From the NCBI RefSeq assembly GCF_904063055.1, contig NZ_CAJFCN010000002.1, positions 124,001 to 188,000 on the forward strand: a DNA stretch of 64,000 nucleotides, read 5' to 3'. The translations under genes and the position numbers were made by a program. The notes beneath the pieces were generated by a model. It was not told the DNA's origin. It made no database searches and saw only the letters and a program-made list of their open reading frames with translations. Positions 16,614-26,808 of the stretch are shown piece by piece. This stretch comes from Pseudomonas paracarnis (GTDB lineage: Bacteria; Pseudomonadota; Gammaproteobacteria; Pseudomonadales; Pseudomonadaceae). Each line of letters starts with the position of its first letter. Position 1 is the first letter of the stretch.

Positions 16614-17459
16614 ATGCTGACTGAACAGAAAATCCCACTAGGCCAGTACATCGCTGCCTTCGTCGACTGGTTGACCCAACACGGTGCCAACTACTTCGAC
16701 GCAATCGCATCGACACTGGAAACGATGATCCACGGCGTGACGTTTGCGCTGACCTGGTTCAATCCACTGGCATTGATCGGTCTGATTGCGCTGCTGGCTC
16801 ACTTTATTCAACGTAAATGGGGACTGACTGTTTTTGTCATCGCCTCCTTCCTGCTGATCCTCAACCTGGGGTACTGGCAGGAAACCATGGAAACCCTCGC
16901 ACAGGTGCTGTTCGCCACCCTGGTCTGCGTGGTCATCGGTGTGCCGCTGGGCATTGTTGCCGCGCATAAACCAATGTTCTACACCATGATGCGGCCGGTA
17001 CTCGATCTGATGCAGACCGTGCCGACCTTCGTCTACCTCATCCCTACCCTGACCCTCTTCGGGCTGGGTGTGGTGCCTGGGTTGATTTCCACGGTGGTGT
17101 TCGCGATTGCCGCGCCGATCCGCCTGACCTACCTGGGTATCCGCGACGTCCCGCAAGAATTGATGGACGCCGGCAAGGCCTTTGGCTGCTCGCGCCGCCA
17201 GTTGCTCTCGCGCATTGAACTGCCCCACGCCATGCCGAGCATCGCCGCCGGCATTACCCAATGCATCATGCTGTCGTTGTCGATGGTGGTGATCGCGGCC
17301 CTGGTAGGCGCCGACGGCCTCGGCAAGCCGGTGGTCAACGCACTCAACACCGCCGATATTGCCCTGGGCTTTGAAGCGGGCCTGGCCATTGTGTTGCTCG
17401 CCATCATGCTCGACCGTATCTGCAAACAACCCGACGCTAAAGTAGGGGGTGATGCATGA
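16614..17459 (+). CDS. cbcW: Choline/betaine/carnitine ABC transporter permease CbcW
   Basis: A 281-residue inner-membrane permease of the ProW/OpuAB type with about six to seven transmembrane helices. The cytoplasmic EAA loop is GIRDVPQELMDAGKAFGCSRRQLLSRIELP. The start is uncertain: an ATG at 16596 gives six more residues but has no ribosome-binding site, whereas MLTEQKIPLGQY fits homologues. The gene overlaps cbcV by four bases (ATGA). Confidence 0.9.
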   Translation: MLTEQKIPLGQYIAAFVDWLTQHGANYFDAIASTLETMIHGVTFALTWFNPLALIGLIALLAHFIQRKWGLTVFVIASFLLILNLGYWQETMETLAQVLFATLVCVVIGVPLGIVAAHKPMFYTMMRPVLDLMQTVPTFVYLIPTLTLFGLGVVPGLISTVVFAIAAPIRLTYLGIRDVPQELMDAGKAFGCSRRQLLSRIELPHAMPSIAAGITQCIMLSLSMVVIAALVGADGLGKPVVNALNTADIALGFEAGLAIVLLAIMLDRICKQPDAKVGGDA

Positions 17460-18634
17460 GCATTATCCGATTCGACAAAGTCGACGTGATCTTTTCCAAA
17501 GACCCACGCGAAGCGCTCAAGCTGCTGGACCAGGGCATGAGCCGTAACGAAATCCTGAAGAAGACCGGGCAGATCGTCGGCGTCGAGAACGCCAGCCTGG
17601 ATATCGAGAAAGGCGAGATCTGTGTGCTGATGGGCCTCTCGGGCTCAGGCAAATCCAGTTTGCTGCGCTGCATCAACGGCCTCAATACCGTCAGCCGTGG
17701 CCAGCTGTTTGTGGAGCATGAAGGGCGACAGATCGACATCGCCTCCTGCACCCCCGCCGAGCTGAAAATGATGCGCACCAAACGCATCGCCATGGTGTTC
17801 CAGAAGTTCGCCCTGATGCCTTGGTTGACGGTGCGCGAGAACATCAGCTTCGGCCTGGAAATGCAGGGCCGACCGGAGAAAGAACGGCGCACGCTGGTGG
17901 ACGAGAAACTCGAACTGGTGGGCCTGAGCCAATGGCGCAACAAGAAGCCCGACGAGTTGTCCGGCGGCATGCAGCAGCGCGTCGGCCTGGCCCGCGCCCT
18001 GGCGATGGACGCCGATATCCTGCTGATGGACGAACCCTTCTCGGCCCTCGACCCGCTGATCCGCCAAGGCTTGCAAGATGAACTGCTGGAACTGCAACGC
18101 AAGTTGAGCAAGACCATCGTGTTCGTCAGCCACGACCTGGATGAAGCGCTGAAACTGGGCAGCCGTATCGCGATCATGAAAGACGGCAAGATCATCCAGT
18201 ACAGCGTGCCGGAAGAAATCGTACTGAACCCGGCGGACGACTATGTGCGCACCTTCGTCGCGCATACCAACCCGCTGAACGTGCTGTGCGGACGTAGCCT
18301 GATGCGCACGCTGGACAACTGCAAGCGGGTGAACGGTTCGGTGTGTCTTGATCCGGGTGGCGACTCCTGGCTGGACCTGGCCGAAGGCAACACCATCCAG
18401 GGCGCACGCCAGAATGGCGTGGCGATGAACCTGCAAAACTGGGCGCCAGGGCAGGCCGTGGAAGGCTTGGGCCGCGTACCGACGCTGGTGGACTCGAACA
18501 TCGGTATGCGCGATGCACTGCAGATTCGCTACCAGACAGGCAACAAGCTGGTGCTGCACGACAACAACAAGGTGGTGGGGATACTGGGGGACAGTGAGCT
18601 CTACCATGCCCTCTTAGGCAAGAACTTGGGCTAA
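17456..18634 (+). CDS. cbcV: Choline/betaine/carnitine ABC transporter ATPase CbcV
   Basis: A 392-residue ABC ATPase of the ProV/OpuAA type. Walker A is GLSGSGKSS at about residue 60, the signature is LSGGMQQR and Walker B is ILLMDEPFSALD. A C-terminal part after residue 285 resembles the CBS-domain extension of osmoprotectant importers. It energises CbcW for uptake delivered by CbcX and, by analogy with P. aeruginosa, by orphan binding proteins such as CaiX. It is translationally coupled to cbcW and convergent with betT. Confidence 0.94.
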   Translation: MSIIRFDKVDVIFSKDPREALKLLDQGMSRNEILKKTGQIVGVENASLDIEKGEICVLMGLSGSGKSSLLRCINGLNTVSRGQLFVEHEGRQIDIASCTPAELKMMRTKRIAMVFQKFALMPWLTVRENISFGLEMQGRPEKERRTLVDEKLELVGLSQWRNKKPDELSGGMQQRVGLARALAMDADILLMDEPFSALDPLIRQGLQDELLELQRKLSKTIVFVSHDLDEALKLGSRIAIMKDGKIIQYSVPEEIVLNPADDYVRTFVAHTNPLNVLCGRSLMRTLDNCKRVNGSVCLDPGGDSWLDLAEGNTIQGARQNGVAMNLQNWAPGQAVEGLGRVPTLVDSNIGMRDALQIRYQTGNKLVLHDNNKVVGILGDSELYHALLGKNLG

Positions 18635-18661
18635 GGCCCCAACTGAAGGAATGCGGTCAAT

Positions 18662-18731
18662 GTGGGAGCTGGCTTGCCTGCGATAGCTATGTTGGATTCA
18701 CCCTTGCTATCGCAGGCAAGCCAGCTCCCAC
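18662..18731. repeat. REPIN between cbcV and betT
   Basis: GTGGGAGCTGGCTTGCCTGC (from 18662) and its inverse ending at 18731 share 25-base arms separated by 20 bases. It fills the gap between two converging genes. Confidence 0.88.
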
Positions 18732-18791
18732 ATTCGACCGCATTCAATGCTTGCAACAGCGGCGCCAGTGAGGGCGCCGCCAGCTCAATTA

Positions 18792-20783
18792 TCAGCTATA
18801 GACCCGGCCAAGGAGCTGCCGATGGCTTTCAAACTGATCGAGCACATCCCGGGTGATCTGTTCCTGGGTGAAGCCCATCAGGTCATACTCCTGCGGCCCG
18901 TTGTGCAGGTACACCTCGGCACGGTAGTAACGGGTGCGCTCTTCTTCAGGCAGGTCAGCCGGCGCCGCCGAGTAGCCATCCAGGCTCACTTCGTAGACAA
19001 ACGGGTTACCCTCGTCCATCTCGATCCGCACGCCGATGCAGCGTTTGGATTTGCCCAGCAGGGTCTGCACTTCCAGGCCCTGATCACGCAACGCACTCGC
19101 GGCCTCTTCCAACGCCGGCGTTACGTGCTTGTCCATAAAGCGCTGCACGGTGGCCTGGCTCGGTTGCAGGTCCAGGGCGCTCAAGCGCTCGCTGAAACCA
19201 CGACGCCCGCGTTCAGCCAATTGCGCCTGCTCCTGTTCGATGGCCACGTCCTGGCGCATGGCCTTGTGCAAACCGAACATAAAGAACACCAGCACCACCG
19301 AGAACGGCAGCCCCGCCAGCACCACCATGGTTTGCATGGCTTCGAAGTTACCGGCAAACAGCAGACCGATGGTCACCAGGGTGATCACCGCCGACCAGAA
19401 GATACGCAACCAGTGCGGCGCATCTTCATCCACGTTGCCGCCCTTGCAGGACAGGTTGGCCATCATCACCGCGCCGGAATCCGCCGGGGTCAGGAACAGC
19501 ACAAAGCCCACGAAGATCGACACGCCGATCACCACTTTCGACGCCGGGTAATGCTCAAGCAGTTGGTAGATGGCCATGGACGGTTGTTCCAGCGCCGTCT
19601 TGCCCAACTCCACCGCCCCATGGTTCAACACCAGGTCCAGGGCCGAGTTGCCGAAGATCGACAGCCACGCCAGGGTAAAGCCCAGCGGGATCAGCAATAC
19701 GCCAGCCACCAGCTCGCGCACGGTACGACCACGGGAAATACGCGCGATGAACATGCCCACAAATGGCGCCCAGGAAATCCACCAGGCCCAGTAGAACAGA
19801 GTCCACAGACCCATCCAGCGTTCGGTCTTGGCACCGTCGCCTTCGTACACATACAGGTCGAAGGTTTTCAGCACGATACCGTTGAGGTAATCACCGGTGT
19901 TCTGCACCAGGCCATTGAGCAGGTGCAAGGTAGGGCCGAACAACAGCACGAAGATCAGCAAACCGCTGAACAGCACGATGTTGAGGTTGGACAGGCGGCG
20001 AATACCGTTTTCCACACCCGACACGGCGGCGATGGTCGCCACGGTGCTCATCACGATGATCACGATCAGCAGGTTGGTATTGCTGTGCTCCATGCCGAAC
20101 AGGTTTTCCAGCCCCGACGACACCTGCATCGAGCCGATCCCCAGGTTGGTCACCAGCCCCAGCAGGGTCACGAACATGCCGAAACCGTCTACAGCATGCC
20201 CCGCCGCGCCCTTCACCCAACGCTCGCCCACCAGCGGGTACAGCGCCGAACGCAGTGCCAGCGGTTGGTTGTGACGGTACGCAAAGTACGCCACGGCCAG
20301 GCCGACCAGCGCATAGATCGCCCAGCCGTGCAGGCCCCAGTGCAGGAAGGTCAGTTGCAGCGCCTGGCGTGCCGCGCCATTGCTGGCGGCAGCGCCTTCG
20401 GGCGGGTTGAAGTAGTGGTCCAACGGCTCGGACGCACCGAAATACAACAGCGAGATGCCGATACCGGACGAGAACAACATGCCGGCCCAGGCGCCATAGC
20501 TGAAGTCTGGGGTATCGTCCTTCGCACCCAGCTTAAGTTTCCCATAGGACGAAAACGCCAGGCCGACCACAAACACCAGGTAGGCGGCGATGACCACCAT
20601 GTAGTACCAGCCAAAGCTTTTCGACAGCCAGGCCTGTGCGACACCGAGCAGGCGCCCGGCCTCCTGCGGGGCGACGATCAGAATGGCGGTCAACAACAAA
20701 ATCAGCGCGGTGGAGGTGTAGAACACCCAACCGTTGACCCGGACCTTTTCCGGTGGGGTCTTTATAAGAGAGGCAGAACTCAT
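18792..20783 (-). CDS. betT: BCCT-family choline transporter BetT
   Basis: A 663-residue secondary transporter with 12 predicted membrane helices, the BCCT aromatic stretch (FYWAWWISWAPFVGMFIARISRG begins near residue 335) and a soluble C-terminal domain of about 150 residues. That long tail is typical of BetT-type, osmotically responsive, high-capacity choline carriers. The ATG at 20783 (MSSASLIKTPPEKVRVNGW) has TGGAG upstream; longer frames are unlikely. It is divergent from betIBA and shares the promoter region holding the BetI operator. Confidence 0.92.
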   Translation of the reverse strand: MSSASLIKTPPEKVRVNGWVFYTSTALILLLTAILIVAPQEAGRLLGVAQAWLSKSFGWYYMVVIAAYLVFVVGLAFSSYGKLKLGAKDDTPDFSYGAWAGMLFSSGIGISLLYFGASEPLDHYFNPPEGAAASNGAARQALQLTFLHWGLHGWAIYALVGLAVAYFAYRHNQPLALRSALYPLVGERWVKGAAGHAVDGFGMFVTLLGLVTNLGIGSMQVSSGLENLFGMEHSNTNLLIVIIVMSTVATIAAVSGVENGIRRLSNLNIVLFSGLLIFVLLFGPTLHLLNGLVQNTGDYLNGIVLKTFDLYVYEGDGAKTERWMGLWTLFYWAWWISWAPFVGMFIARISRGRTVRELVAGVLLIPLGFTLAWLSIFGNSALDLVLNHGAVELGKTALEQPSMAIYQLLEHYPASKVVIGVSIFVGFVLFLTPADSGAVMMANLSCKGGNVDEDAPHWLRIFWSAVITLVTIGLLFAGNFEAMQTMVVLAGLPFSVVLVFFMFGLHKAMRQDVAIEQEQAQLAERGRRGFSERLSALDLQPSQATVQRFMDKHVTPALEEAASALRDQGLEVQTLLGKSKRCIGVRIEMDEGNPFVYEVSLDGYSAAPADLPEEERTRYYRAEVYLHNGPQEYDLMGFTQEQITRDVLDQFESHRQLLGRVYS

Positions 20784-21115
20784 GGCGCAGATGCTCCAGG
20801 CAGTGCGAGAGAGAAACACAAGGCAACGGTTATCCCGGGACATCGATTTTTCGGCAGTCGACGGACGGGTGTTATAAAGACACCCCAAAATTCTTGAGCC
20901 CGCCTAAGCGGTGATCAGGCTCTGAAGTGGCCTGTTTCAAGGGTTTTTGCAGGTGTCGAAGGTTGCGGCTCGCAGGTAGGAAACATCTGTAGGCAGCGAC
21001 CATTTGTCGCAGATCTTATTCTTTGTTGATTGAACGTTCAATCAAAACAAAATAGACTGGCCCTCAAGCCGACGGACGTGGATCGCCCATCGGCAGGCCT
21101 AAGGAGAGGTGCTAC
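20784..21115. promoter_or_regulatory. betT-betI divergent regulatory region
   Basis: These 332 bases carry the promoters of betT and betIBA. Apart from the BetI palindrome at 21026-21045 I recognise no further element with confidence. Confidence 0.6.
21026..21045. promoter_or_regulatory. BetI operator
   Basis: TTGATTGAACGTTCAATCAA is a perfect 20-base palindrome 71 bases before the betI start codon. It closely resembles the ATTGAACGTTCAAT core bound by BetI in other bacteria. It should repress betIBA and betT until choline is present. Confidence 0.88.
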
Positions 21116-21709
21116 ATGCCCAAGGTCGGTATGCAACCCATACGCCGCCAGCAGTTGATCGAAGCCACGTTGACGGCCATCGATCGGGTCGGGATGGGAG
21201 ATGCCAGCATTGCGCTGATCGCCCGTCTGGCCGGCGTCTCGAACGGCATCATCAGCCACTACTTTCAGGACAAGAACGGCCTGATCGCAGCGACGATGCG
21301 CTACCTGATGAATGCGCTGATCGAGAACGTGCAAGAACGCAGGCGTGCCTTGAAGGATGACAGCCCACGGGCGCACCTTCAGGTGATCATCGAAGGCAAC
21401 TTCGACGCCAGCCAGGTCAATGGCCCGGCAATGAAAACCTGGCTGGCCTTCTGGGCCACCAGCATGCACCACCCGTCATTGCACAGGTTGCAGCGGATCA
21501 ACGATCAACGTCTGTATTCCAACCTGTGCTGCCAGTTCCGCCGAGTGCTGCCGCTGCCGCACGCACGCAAAGCAGCCCGAGGCCTGGCGGCCCTGATCGA
21601 CGGTTTGTGGTTGCGCGGCGCCCTGTCGGGAGACGCTTTCGACACGGAGCAGGCGCAACGGATCGCTTACGAATACATGGATTTCCAATTGGCCAAGCAG
21701 GTGAGTTAG
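21116..21709 (+). CDS. betI: Choline-responsive TetR-type repressor BetI
   Basis: A 197-residue TetR-family regulator. The N-terminal helix-turn-helix covers about residues 25-50 ([22 protein letters not shown]), and a C-terminal choline-sensing domain follows. It has a strong AAGGAGAGG ribosome-binding site and precedes betB and betA in the standard betIBA order. Its operator lies directly upstream. Confidence 0.96.
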   Translation: MPKVGMQPIRRQQLIEATLTAIDRVGMGDASIALIARLAGVSNGIISHYFQDKNGLIAATMRYLMNALIENVQERRRALKDDSPRAHLQVIIEGNFDASQVNGPAMKTWLAFWATSMHHPSLHRLQRINDQRLYSNLCCQFRRVLPLPHARKAARGLAALIDGLWLRGALSGDAFDTEQAQRIAYEYMDFQLAKQVS

Positions 21710-21819
21710 AGCACACATAACCGCTCAACCCCTGAACGTCCGCCGCTCAGTGTTGCCACACCCCCATGGCCCACTGTTCGGCGGGTAACGCCAACCACTT
21801 ATGCACTTGCGAGGACTTT

Positions 21820-23292
21820 ATGGCCCGTTTCGACCTGCAAAAACTCTACATTGACGGCGGCTACAGCGACGCTGGCAGCGATGCCACCTTCGAAGCCATC
21901 AACCCGGCTAACGGTGAAGTTCTCGCCCAAGTGCAACGCGCCACCAAAGATGACGTTGAACGTGCCGTGGTCAGCGCTGAAAAAGGCCAGAAAATCTGGG
22001 CCGCCATGACCGCCATGGAGCGTTCGCGCATCCTGCGTCGTGCCGTGGACATCCTGCGCGAGCGCAACGATGAACTGGCTGCCCTGGAAACCCTGGACAC
22101 CGGTAAAGCCTTCTCCGAAACCAAGTACGTCGACATCGTCACTGGCGCTGACGTGCTGGAATACTACGCCGGCCTGGTACCTGCCATCGAAGGTGAGCAG
22201 ATCCCACTGCGCGATACCTCGTTTGTCTACACCCGCCGCGAGCCACTGGGCGTGGTTGCCGGTATTGGCGCGTGGAACTACCCGATCCAGATCGCCCTGT
22301 GGAAATCCGCACCGGCCCTGGCCGCCGGTAACGCGATGATCTTCAAGCCAAGCGAAGTCACCTCGCTGACCACTCTGAAACTGGCCGAGATCTACACCGA
22401 GGCTGGCGTTCCAGCGGGCGTGTTCAACGTACTGACCGGCAGCGGCCGTGAAGTCGGCACCTGGCTGACCGAGCACCCACGCATCGAAAAAGTCTCCTTC
22501 ACCGGCGGCACCGACACCGGCAAGAAAGTCATGGCCAGCGCGTCGAGTTCCTCGCTCAAGGACGTGACCATGGAGCTGGGCGGCAAGTCCCCGCTGATCA
22601 TTTTCGACGATGCCGACCTCGACCGCGCCGCCGACACCGCCATGATGGCCAACTTCTACAGCTCCGGTCAGGTCTGCACCAACGGCACCCGCGTGTTCGT
22701 GCCCAAGCACCTGCAAGCCGCGTTCGAAGCCAAGATCGTTGAGCGTGTGGCGCGTATTCGCATCGGCAACCCGGAAGACGAAAACACCAACTTCGGCCCG
22801 CTGGTCAGCTTCGCCCACATGGAAAGCGTGCTGGGCTACATCGCCAAAGGCAAAGAGCAAGGCGCCCGTCTGCTGTGCGGCGGCGACCGCCTGACCGAGG
22901 GTGACTTCGCCAAAGGCGCCTTCGTGGCTCCGACCGTGTTCACCGACTGCACCGATGACATGGTGATCGTGCGTGAAGAAATCTTCGGCCCGGTGATGAG
23001 CATCCTCACCTACGAAACCGAAGAAGAAGTGATCCGCCGCGCCAACGACACCGACTTCGGCCTGGCCGCTGGCCTGGTCACCAAGGACCTGAACCGCGCC
23101 CACCGCGTGATTCATCAACTGGAAGCCGGTATCTGCTGGATCAACGCCTGGGGCGAGTCCGACGCGAAGATGCCGGTTGGCGGCTACAAGCAGTCGGGCG
23201 TGGGCCGTGAGAACGGCATCAGCTCGCTGAACAACTTCACCCGCATCAAATCGGTACAGGTTGAATTGGGCGATTACGCCTCGGTGTTCTAA
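21820..23292 (+). CDS. betB: Betaine aldehyde dehydrogenase BetB
   Basis: A 490-residue NAD(P)-dependent aldehyde dehydrogenase that makes glycine betaine from betaine aldehyde. The catalytic Cys is residue 286 in [11 protein letters not shown], the general-base Glu is in MELGGKSPL, and the cofactor loop is [10 protein letters not shown]. The length and cysteine number equal those of the P. aeruginosa enzyme. The ATG at 21820 has GAGG upstream; the open frame extends 5' but is not conserved. Confidence 0.97.
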   Translation: MARFDLQKLYIDGGYSDAGSDATFEAINPANGEVLAQVQRATKDDVERAVVSAEKGQKIWAAMTAMERSRILRRAVDILRERNDELAALETLDTGKAFSETKYVDIVTGADVLEYYAGLVPAIEGEQIPLRDTSFVYTRREPLGVVAGIGAWNYPIQIALWKSAPALAAGNAMIFKPSEVTSLTTLKLAEIYTEAGVPAGVFNVLTGSGREVGTWLTEHPRIEKVSFTGGTDTGKKVMASASSSSLKDVTMELGGKSPLIIFDDADLDRAADTAMMANFYSSGQVCTNGTRVFVPKHLQAAFEAKIVERVARIRIGNPEDENTNFGPLVSFAHMESVLGYIAKGKEQGARLLCGGDRLTEGDFAKGAFVAPTVFTDCTDDMVIVREEIFGPVMSILTYETEEEVIRRANDTDFGLAAGLVTKDLNRAHRVIHQLEAGICWINAWGESDAKMPVGGYKQSGVGRENGISSLNNFTRIKSVQVELGDYASVF

Positions 23293-23321
23293 CACCCGAG
23301 CCTTGTATTGCCCGTGAGGCC

Positions 23322-23395
23322 ATCGCGGGCAAGCCCGGCTCCCACATTTGTTCTGTGTGAACCCGATCAAATGTGGGAGCTGGTTTGCCTGCGAT
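23322..23395. repeat. REPIN between betB and betA
   Basis: ATCGCGGGCAAGCCCGGCTC (from 23322) and GTGGGAGCTGGTTTGCCTGC (to 23395) form imperfect inverted arms; an ACATTTG/CAAATGT extension lengthens the stem. It lies within the bet operon. Confidence 0.85.
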
Positions 23396-23446
23396 CGAGT
23401 GCTAAGCACTCGCCAGACCTGACCACACTTCAAAGAGGGTACATTC

Positions 23447-25150
23447 ATGTCCCAAGAATACGATTACATCATTGTGGGTGCCGGCTCTGCCGGTAACACC
23501 CTGGCGACCCGTCTGACCGAAGACGAAGGCGTCACCGTTTTGCTGCTGGAAGCCGGTGGCCCCGACTACCGCCTCGACTTCCGCACCCAGATGCCAGCCG
23601 CCCTGGCCTTCCCGCTGCAAGGCCGCCGCTACAACTGGGCCTACGAAACCGATCCAGAGCCACACATGGACGGCCGCCGGATGGAATGCGGGCGCGGCAA
23701 GGGCCTGGGTGGCTCTTCCCTGATCAACGGCATGTGCTACATCCGCGGCAACGCCATGGACTACGACAACTGGTCGAAGCTGCCGGGCCTGGAAGACTGG
23801 ACCTACCTGGACTGCCTGCCGTATTTCCGCAAAGCCGAAACCCGCGACATCGGCCCCAACGATTGGCACGGTGGCGATGGCCCAGTCAGCGTGACCACGC
23901 CGAAAGCGGGCAACAACCCGCTGTTCCACGCCATGGTTGAAGCGGGCGTACAGGCCGGTTACCCACGTACCGAAGACTTGAACGGCTACCAGCAAGAAGG
24001 CTTCGGCCCGATGGACCGTACCGTCACGCCGAACGGCCGTCGCGCCAGCACCGCACGCGGTTACCTGGACACGGCTAAAAAGCGTTCGACCCTGACCATC
24101 GTCACCCATGCCCTCACTGACAAAGTGTTGTTCGAAGGCAAGCGTGCGGTCGGTGTGCGTTACCTGATCGGCGCCGCCGAAGAGCGTGTTGAAGCCCGTG
24201 CGCGCAAAGAAGTGCTGGTGTGCAGCGGCGCAATCGCTTCGCCGCAACTGCTGCAACGCTCCGGTGTCGGCCCGGCCAAACTGCTGGAAAGCCTCGATAT
24301 CCCGGTGGTCCACGACCTGCCGGGCGTGGGTGAAAACCTGCAGGACCACCTTGAGCTGTACCTGCAATACGCGTGCACCCAGCCAGTGTCGCTGTACCCG
24401 TCGCTGCTCTGGTACAACCAGCCGGCAATTGGTGCCGAATGGCTGTTCAACGGCACCGGCATCGGCGCCAGCAACCAGTTCGAAGCGGGCGGTTTCATTC
24501 GTACCCGCGAAGAGTTCGAGTGGCCGAACATCCAGTACCACTTCCTGCCGGTGGCGATTAACTACAACGGCAGCAACGGTGTGAAAGAGCACGGTTTCCA
24601 GGCGCACATGGGCTCCATGCGTTCGCCAAGCCGTGGCCGTATCCAGCTGAAGTCGAAGAACCCACGGGACTACCCGAGCATCCTCTTCAACTACATGGCC
24701 ACCGAGCAGGACTGGCAGGAGTTCCGCGACGGCATCCGCCTGACCCGTGAAATCATGCAGCAGCCGGCACTGGACCCGTACCGTGGCCGCGAAATCAGCC
24801 CGGGTATCGAAGTGCAAACCGATGAGCAGTTGGACAAGTTCATCCGCGAGCACGCCGAGACCGCGTTCCACCCGTCCTGCTCGTGCAAGATGGGCACCGA
24901 CGAGATGGCCGTAGTCGATGGCGAAGGCCGCGTACATGGTATGCAGGGCTTGCGGGTGGTCGATGCCTCGATCATGCCGATCATCACCACCGGCAACCTG
25001 AACGCGCCAACGATCATGATCGCCGAGAAAATCGCCGACAAGATCCGTGGCCGCAAGCCGCTGCCGCGCAGCACTGCGGATTACTACGTGGCAGGCGATG
25101 CGCCGGTGCGTGGCAAGCCGTTGCGTGAAGTGGGGCCGTTGGCGCAGTAA
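23447..25150 (+). CDS. betA: Choline dehydrogenase BetA
   Basis: A 567-residue FAD-dependent GMC oxidoreductase that oxidises choline to betaine aldehyde at the membrane. The N-terminal dinucleotide motif is [14 protein letters not shown], the GMC signatures are [15 protein letters not shown] and [15 protein letters not shown], and the active-site His/Asn are in HPSCSCKMG and TTGNLNAPT. It is the last gene of betIBA. The length equals the family norm. Confidence 0.97.
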   Translation: MSQEYDYIIVGAGSAGNTLATRLTEDEGVTVLLLEAGGPDYRLDFRTQMPAALAFPLQGRRYNWAYETDPEPHMDGRRMECGRGKGLGGSSLINGMCYIRGNAMDYDNWSKLPGLEDWTYLDCLPYFRKAETRDIGPNDWHGGDGPVSVTTPKAGNNPLFHAMVEAGVQAGYPRTEDLNGYQQEGFGPMDRTVTPNGRRASTARGYLDTAKKRSTLTIVTHALTDKVLFEGKRAVGVRYLIGAAEERVEARARKEVLVCSGAIASPQLLQRSGVGPAKLLESLDIPVVHDLPGVGENLQDHLELYLQYACTQPVSLYPSLLWYNQPAIGAEWLFNGTGIGASNQFEAGGFIRTREEFEWPNIQYHFLPVAINYNGSNGVKEHGFQAHMGSMRSPSRGRIQLKSKNPRDYPSILFNYMATEQDWQEFRDGIRLTREIMQQPALDPYRGREISPGIEVQTDEQLDKFIREHAETAFHPSCSCKMGTDEMAVVDGEGRVHGMQGLRVVDASIMPIITTGNLNAPTIMIAEKIADKIRGRKPLPRSTADYYVAGDAPVRGKPLREVGPLAQ

Positions 25151-25172
25151 CTCCAGCACCGCGGCGCCTGCG

Positions 25173-25252
25173 TCGCAGGCAAGCCAGCTCCCACAGTTGA
25201 CCGAGTTCGCCTGAACAACTCGGTCAACTGTGGGAGCCGGGCTTGCCCGCGA
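25173..25252. repeat. REPIN with extended perfect stem after betA
   Basis: The REP arms continue inward so that 25188-25208 is perfectly complementary to 25218-25238: 21 base pairs around a 9-base loop, from GCTCCCAC through GACCGAGTT. It is the most stable hairpin in the window and could end or stabilise the betIBA mRNA. Confidence 0.85.
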
Positions 25253-25365
25253 TGAGGCCCGACCAGACACCGCAAAATTACCCGCCGACACTTTCCTTGA
25301 TCAGCTCCTCGCCCAGGCCTACTCTGTTTGCCTGCCCGCGCCGAGCCGCCCACAAGGAAGGCCCC

Positions 25366-26808
25366 ATGTTCGAACACCACGCCACGCTCAAGAAACACTT
25401 CGGTGCCCTGCGCACCACCGCCGAATTTTTCTCCCTGCGCTACGTGCGCGAATCCGGCCAGTACCTGTCGGTACGCAAGAACGTCGCCGAGCCGCCTCAC
25501 CTGGGCCACGACGAAGGCGCCATGCTTACCGTGCGTCTCAACGGCGTGGAAGCCTACGCCGCGACCAACGATATTTCCCTTGCCGGCCTGCAAGCCGCCC
25601 TTGAGCGCGCTGAACAACAAGCCAGGCTTATCAAGCCCCACGCCCTGCTCGACCTGCACCAGCAACCGGTGTCCAGCGACGTCGCCGACTACCTGTCGCC
25701 CGACCTCGACCAGCCCTTCCCGTCCCTGAGCGACTGCTACCAATTGCTCGGCGATGAGTCCGCCGCCGTGCCCAAGGATGAGCGCCTGGTGAGCTGGGAA
25801 GTCAGCCTGGGGACCACGCGGGTTGAACAGATCTACCTCAACAGCGCCGGCGCCCAATTGCGTCAGGCCCAGCGCTTTGTCTTTCCGGGCCTGAGTGTGA
25901 CCGCCTTCGACGGCAACGACAGCCAGACCCGTACCCTGGGCGGTACCAACTTCGGCCAGCAAGGCAGTGCCGGGGTGATCCAGCGTTTTGGCCTGGTGGG
26001 CGCCGCCCGCAAGGTGGCCGACGAAGCCCTGCAATTGCTGCTCGCACCGAATACGCCCCACGGCCCGCGTGACCTGCTGCTGATGCCCGACCAGATGATC
26101 CTGCAGATCCACGAGTCCATCGGCCATCCGCTGGAGCTGGATCGCATCCTCGGTGACGAGCGCAATTACGCCGGCACCAGTTTTGTGAAAGCCAGCGATT
26201 TCGGCCACCTGCAATATGGCTCGCCGCTGCTCAACGTCACCTTCGACCCGAACATCCCCGAACAGCTTGCCAGCTACGCTCATGACGACGACGGCACGCC
26301 TGCCAGCAAGCAATTTCTGATTCGCGAAGGCCTGCTGCTCAAGCCCTTGGGCGGGGCCTTATCGCAATTTCGCGCCAACCTGCCAGGCGTCGCCAACAGC
26401 CGCGCCTGCAGCTGGAACCGTGCACCCATCGACCGCATGGCCAACCTGAATATCGAGCCTGGGGATAAAAGCCTCGCGCAATTGGTGGGCGGCATTGAGA
26501 GCGGCATCCTGATGTCGACCAACCGCTCGTGGTCCATCGACGATGCGCGCAACAAGTTCCAGTTCGGCTGCGAGTGGGGCCAGTTGATCGAAAACGGCGA
26601 GCTCAAGGGCGTGGTGAAGAACCCCAACTACCGGGCGATTTCTGCGCAGTTCTGGCGCAAGCTCAGCGCGGTAGGCGACGCCAGCACCTTCAAGGTCTTG
26701 GGCACGCCGAACTGCGGCAAGGGCGAACCCAACCAGGTGATCCGTGTCGGCCATGCGTCGCCGGCCTGTGTATTCAGCAATGTGGATGTATTTGGGGGCG
26801 ATGCCTGA
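25366..26808 (+). CDS. TldD-like metalloprotease subunit
   Basis: A 480-residue U62-family protein. The zinc motif HESIGH (HExxxH) at about residues 247-252 marks it as the catalytic, TldD-type partner. TldD/TldE dimers act as oligopeptide-cleaving proteases inside a closed chamber and mature microcin B17 and other peptides. The ATG at 25366 has AAGGA upstream. It overlaps the following TldE-like gene by one base (TGATG), so the pair is coupled. It diverges enough from housekeeping TldD that I regard it as a paralogue; the substrate is unknown. Confidence 0.85.
   Translation: MFEHHATLKKHFGALRTTAEFFSLRYVRESGQYLSVRKNVAEPPHLGHDEGAMLTVRLNGVEAYAATNDISLAGLQAALERAEQQARLIKPHALLDLHQQPVSSDVADYLSPDLDQPFPSLSDCYQLLGDESAAVPKDERLVSWEVSLGTTRVEQIYLNSAGAQLRQAQRFVFPGLSVTAFDGNDSQTRTLGGTNFGQQGSAGVIQRFGLVGAARKVADEALQLLLAPNTPHGPRDLLLMPDQMILQIHESIGHPLELDRILGDERNYAGTSFVKASDFGHLQYGSPLLNVTFDPNIPEQLASYAHDDDGTPASKQFLIREGLLLKPLGGALSQFRANLPGVANSRACSWNRAPIDRMANLNIEPGDKSLAQLVGGIESGILMSTNRSWSIDDARNKFQFGCEWGQLIENGELKGVVKNPNYRAISAQFWRKLSAVGDASTFKVLGTPNCGKGEPNQVIRVGHASPACVFSNVDVFGGDA

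Noticed and set aside
18747..20897. 716-codon plus-strand open frame opposite betT
   Set aside because: Shadow of betT; low-complexity His/Gln-rich translation and no ribosome-binding site.
21799..23448. 549-codon minus-strand frame opposite betB
   Set aside because: Antisense to betB, Gly/His/Val-rich without motifs.
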